The position numbers were made by a program, and so were the translations under genes. Source: Bacteroidaceae bacterium (GTDB lineage: Bacteria > Bacteroidota > Bacteroidia > Bacteroidales > Bacteroidaceae). Taken from it: 43,538 nt of DNA. Of the stretch, positions 41,758 through 43,538 are shown one piece after another (position 1 is the first letter of the stretch; the number at the start of each line of letters is the position of its first letter). The stretch covers positions 1-43,538 of the forward strand of contig JAFZWQ010000029.1 in assembly GCA_017617235.1 (NCBI GenBank). The letters are read 5' to 3'. The notes under the pieces were generated by a model. It made no database searches and was not told the DNA's origin. It saw nothing but the letters and a program-made list of their open reading frames with translations.

Positions 41758-41838
41758 AAGTTTTCCAAAACAAAATGCTAACTGCTTAGTTATTAATGTT
41801 CTAAGTGGTTAGCATTAAACCAAAAGTTTTCCAAAAAG
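41758..41838 (-). terminator. Long inverted repeat flanked by direct repeats, probable terminator
   Basis: AATGCTAACTGCTTAG at 41772-41787 pairs (14/16) with CTAAGTGGTTAGCATT near 41801-41816. On the minus strand it is followed by TTGTTTTGG, as in a terminator for the Arc-like gene. A 14-bp direct repeat, AAAGTTTTCCAAAA, sits on each side (near 41758 and 41825), which is odd for a simple terminator. Confidence 0.6.
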
Positions 41839-41854
41839 TTCTTTCTGCCTGAAA

Positions 41855-42064
41855 CTATGTTGTTTTTGTTGGCAAACTTTTCTTCGGAAGACGCCCCGCT
41901 TTGCGTAAGGCTTCAGTGATTATCCACTGCAGCTGTCCGTTTGTGCTGCGGAACTCGTCGGCAGCCCATGCTTCGATGGCAGACATCGTTGCCTGGTCGA
42001 CACGCAGAATGAAATTCTTGGTCGCACCGTCCTTCTTGACCTTCGACTGAGTATCCCTTACCAT
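41855..42064 (-). CDS. Small Arc-like ribbon-helix-helix protein
   Basis: A 69-residue basic protein. ATKNFILRVDQATMSAIEAWAADEFRSTNGQLQWIITEALRKAGRLPKK fits the Arc/MetJ ribbon-helix-helix pattern: a beta strand with alternating polar residues (NFILRVD), then two helices. I know Arc-family small proteins in Bacteroidales next to SPFH genes. It starts at TAATG, one base overlapping the stop of the 45-aa gene upstream, so the two are translationally coupled. It may autoregulate the SPFH operon (inference). Confidence 0.72.
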   Translation of the reverse strand: MVRDTQSKVKKDGATKNFILRVDQATMSAIEAWAADEFRSTNGQLQWIITEALRKAGRLPKKSLPTKTT

Positions 42065-42201
42065 TAATCGGTGTATTCGCGTTTAAGTACGAAAGCACTA
42101 CCCGTGCTAGCTACAACCTCCCAACCATCATAGCCCAACTGATTCAGTTTTCGCTCTGTACGGAACATGGGGTATATTAACTTATATTCGAATCGTTTCA
42201 T
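42064..42201 (-). CDS. 45-aa DUF4177-like protein
   Basis: A short gene of 45 codons plus stop. It begins MKRFEYKLIYPMFRTERKLN and continues QLGYDGWEVVASTGSAFVLK to a final KREYTD-type end. The pattern (F/W)EYK, then LNxLGxxGWExV, then LKR is the DUF4177 signature, a ~50-residue ferredoxin-like domain of unknown role. The ATG at 42201 is 18 bp after the SPFH stop, and the stop overlaps the next start (TAATG). The conserved pattern and the coupled layout make it a real gene. Confidence 0.78.
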   Translation of the reverse strand: MKRFEYKLIYPMFRTERKLNQLGYDGWEVVASTGSAFVLKREYTD

Positions 42202-42219
42202 AACACAGTAAATTTTGAA

Positions 42220-43185
42220 TTAATGATTAAGTGTTCCCGTATTTACAACTGGCTGAGCTGAATCATCACCACAAAGTACCACAAGAAGATTGCTCACCAT
42301 TGCAGCTTTCTTGTCATCGTCCAACTCGACGACCTCCTCCTTCGACAGTTTATCGAGAGCCATCTTCACCATAGAAACGGCACCTTCCACAATCTTCTCG
42401 CGAGCAGTAATGATTGCAGATGCCTGCTGGCGGCGCAACATTACTGCAGCAATCTCAGGTGCATAGGCCAGATAATTGATGCGAGCTTCCACAACTTCTA
42501 TACCAGCCAACGCCAAGCGGTCGTCAAGTTTCTGCTCCAGCAACTGGTTAATCTCCTCGCTACCCGAGCGCAAGGTCAACTCGCCACGACTGCCATCCTC
42601 ATCATCGTAGGCATACTGACCTGCCACCTGACGCAAGGCTGCATCACTCTGTACGCGAACGAACTTCTCCAGGGCGTTCATGATACTCTTCACATCCGTT
42701 CCCAGCTGCCCCTGAGCACTGGTGGCCATCGTCTGTGTATCCACCTCGAAGAGAGCTTTGTAGGTATCTTTCAGTTTCCACACCAGCACCAGACCAATCA
42801 TCACGGGATTACCTACCTTGTCGTTTACTTTGATGGGCTCAGCATCCAGGTTGCGAGCACGCAGAGAGAGTTTCTTCTTCCCGTAGAATGGGTTAATCCA
42901 GAAGTAACCGGCCTTGGCAAACGTTCCTGCATACTTACCGAACCACGTGCATACACGCGCCTCGTTGGGCTCCAGCATCATAAAGCCTGCCCACAGGAAG
43001 AATGACACTACAAGAACCAAGGCCGCCAAAGCCATCAGGCAACCACCTAGACAACCTTCAACATCCAGTTGTACTGCACCATAAAAGAAAGCCGCAATAC
43101 TGCCCAGTGTGAGAGCGATGTTTACAAACAACATGAGGAAGCCGTTAAGCACGCATCCATCGAATTTCATTTCCCTTGTTTCCAT
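42220..43185 (-). CDS. SPFH/band 7 domain membrane protein
   Basis: A 321-residue protein. Two N-terminal membrane segments (about residues 12-38 and 46-70: [20 protein letters not shown] and [20 protein letters not shown]) are followed by an SPFH domain ([46 protein letters not shown]) and a coiled-coil helix ([29 protein letters not shown]). It resembles slipin/prohibitin-like scaffold proteins that organise membrane microdomains or guard proteases. No NfeD-type protease gene is adjacent; instead the 45-aa DUF4177-like and Arc-like genes follow. Promoter at 43232-43262. Confidence 0.85.
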   Translation of the reverse strand: METREMKFDGCVLNGFLMLFVNIALTLGSIAAFFYGAVQLDVEGCLGGCLMALAALVLVVSFFLWAGFMMLEPNEARVCTWFGKYAGTFAKAGYFWINPFYGKKKLSLRARNLDAEPIKVNDKVGNPVMIGLVLVWKLKDTYKALFEVDTQTMATSAQGQLGTDVKSIMNALEKFVRVQSDAALRQVAGQYAYDDEDGSRGELTLRSGSEEINQLLEQKLDDRLALAGIEVVEARINYLAYAPEIAAVMLRRQQASAIITAREKIVEGAVSMVKMALDKLSKEEVVELDDDKKAAMVSNLLVVLCGDDSAQPVVNTGTLNH

Positions 43186-43231
43186 AATCTATTTATTAAA
43201 CGATTAACAATATGATATCATTTTGATATCG

Positions 43232-43262
43232 CAAAGTTACACTTTTTTTATATACCAGCAAA
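43232..43262 (-). promoter_or_regulatory. Promoter of the SPFH operon
   Basis: On the minus strand: TTTG (complement of 43259-43262), a 19-bp spacer, TAACTTTG (complement of 43232-43239). The leader contains two TGATATC motifs (43214-43230). Confidence 0.78.
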
Positions 43263-43304
43263 CTTTTTCACAAGTTTTTCATACAAAAAAGCACAAAAAA
43301 CAAA

Positions 43305-43330
43305 AAAAGCCACCCGAACGGATGGCTTTT
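43305..43330 (-). terminator. Terminator of the tRNA-Asp pair
   Basis: AAAAGCCAcCC pairs with GGaTGGCTTTT around a GAAC loop, followed on the minus strand by a T-rich tract. It lies just beyond the second tRNA in transcription order. Confidence 0.8.
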
Positions 43331-43333
43331 CTG

Positions 43334-43408
43334 CGGTGCGTACGGGACTCGAACCCGTGACCCCATGCGTGACAGGCATGTATTCTAACCAAGCTGAACT
43401 AACGCACC
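43334..43408 (-). tRNA. tRNA-Asp (GTC), second copy in transcription order
   Basis: On the minus strand, a full cloverleaf: acceptor GGTGCGT paired with ACGCACC, D-arm GTTCAGCTTGGTTAGAAT, anticodon arm with GTC (43371-43373), T-arm ACGGGTTCGAGTCCCGT, discriminator G at 43334. CCA is not encoded. The sequence is identical to the copy at 43452-43526. Confidence 0.96.
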
Positions 43409-43451
43409 ATAAAAAATTAAAATCCACTTCCCGAAGGACTGTGGATGGTTG

Positions 43452-43526
43452 CGGTGCGTACGGGACTCGAACCCGTGACCCCATGCGTGACAGGCATGTA
43501 TTCTAACCAAGCTGAACTAACGCACC
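43452..43526 (-). tRNA. tRNA-Asp (GTC), first copy in transcription order
   Basis: A 75-nt copy identical to 43334-43408, anticodon GTC at 43489-43491. The 43-bp spacer between the copies holds an ATCCAC/GTGGAT inverted repeat. The tandem pair is probably one transcript starting beyond the window end. Confidence 0.96.
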
Positions 43527-43538
43527 GTTTTCAAGAAG

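Noticed and set aside
43248-43484. 78-codon minus-strand frame
   Set aside because: It reads across a tRNA-Asp gene and its terminator; the cloverleaf explains the sequence.

Overview
The window comes from a Bacteroidota chromosome, most likely Prevotellaceae (Prevotella sensu lato). Evidence: many promoters fit the Bacteroidota pattern TTTG-N19/21-TAnnTTTG; MurF and alanine racemase are fused; the family content is typical (GSCFA, DUF6057, DUF4827, DUF4878, RprXY, GldE, NhaD, an EF-G2 paralogue); secreted proteins end in a type 9-like C-terminal module; and one tiny protein begins MKKTYITPEL.

Layout. 1-3553 (-): a PD40 lipoprotein with a CxxCH motif and a DUF6057 membrane protein. 3554-3922: promoters plus a 22-bp-phased repeat array. 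3923-7060 (+): secreted GH2 beta-galactosidase. 7128-10468 (-): MurF-Alr fusion with GSCFA. 10582-14359 (+): dxs, trkA, nitroreductase. 14370-17677 (-): mtaB, a GT2 glycosyltransferase and an RsmI-like methyltransferase. 17932-18096 (+): tiny lipoprotein. 18135-18865: a roughly 700-bp cassette between 23-bp direct repeats, holding an orphan CdiA-C-like nuclease gene and a convergent promoter for a short transcript. 18960-22451 (-): an AT-rich accessory block with a 60-aa peptide, an 831-aa surface protein, and a retropepsin with a small partner. 22452-23170: gene-free, with an ACTAACAT array. 23182-24356 (-): rpsF-rpsR-rplI. 24558-24722 (+): 54-aa membrane protein. 24802-27048 (-): rprXY. 27189-29342 (-): EF-G2. 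29521-31731 (+): YiiX-like lipoprotein, DUF4878, hemW. 31748-36596 (-): nhaD, endonuclease I, nrnA, DUF4827. 36693-38926 (-): yhcH, ssb, gldE. 39008-41628 (-): nrdD-nrdG. 41855-43185 (-): SPFH, a 45-aa DUF4177-like protein, an Arc-like protein. 43334-43526 (-): two tRNA-Asp genes.

Most genes are core housekeeping: wall precursor and isoprenoid synthesis, tRNA modification, anaerobic dNTP synthesis, ribosome, potassium and sodium transport.

The most unusual feature is a set of short tandem repeats, mostly 7-bp units and some 9-bp units, at gene boundaries and inside reading frames. They encode the signal peptides of two lipoproteins, an inserted loop in HemW, linker insertions in MtaB, and the hinge before the C-terminal module of two secreted proteins. 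Three genes (dxs, mtaB and the orphan nuclease) have their start codon only 4-5 nt after the -7 promoter element, which predicts leaderless transcripts. Other points of note are the direct-repeat-bounded nuclease cassette, two phased repeat arrays, an EF-G paralogue lacking the catalytic histidine, and strong Shine-Dalgarno sequences on rpsR, rplI and the 60-aa peptide in a lineage that rarely uses them.
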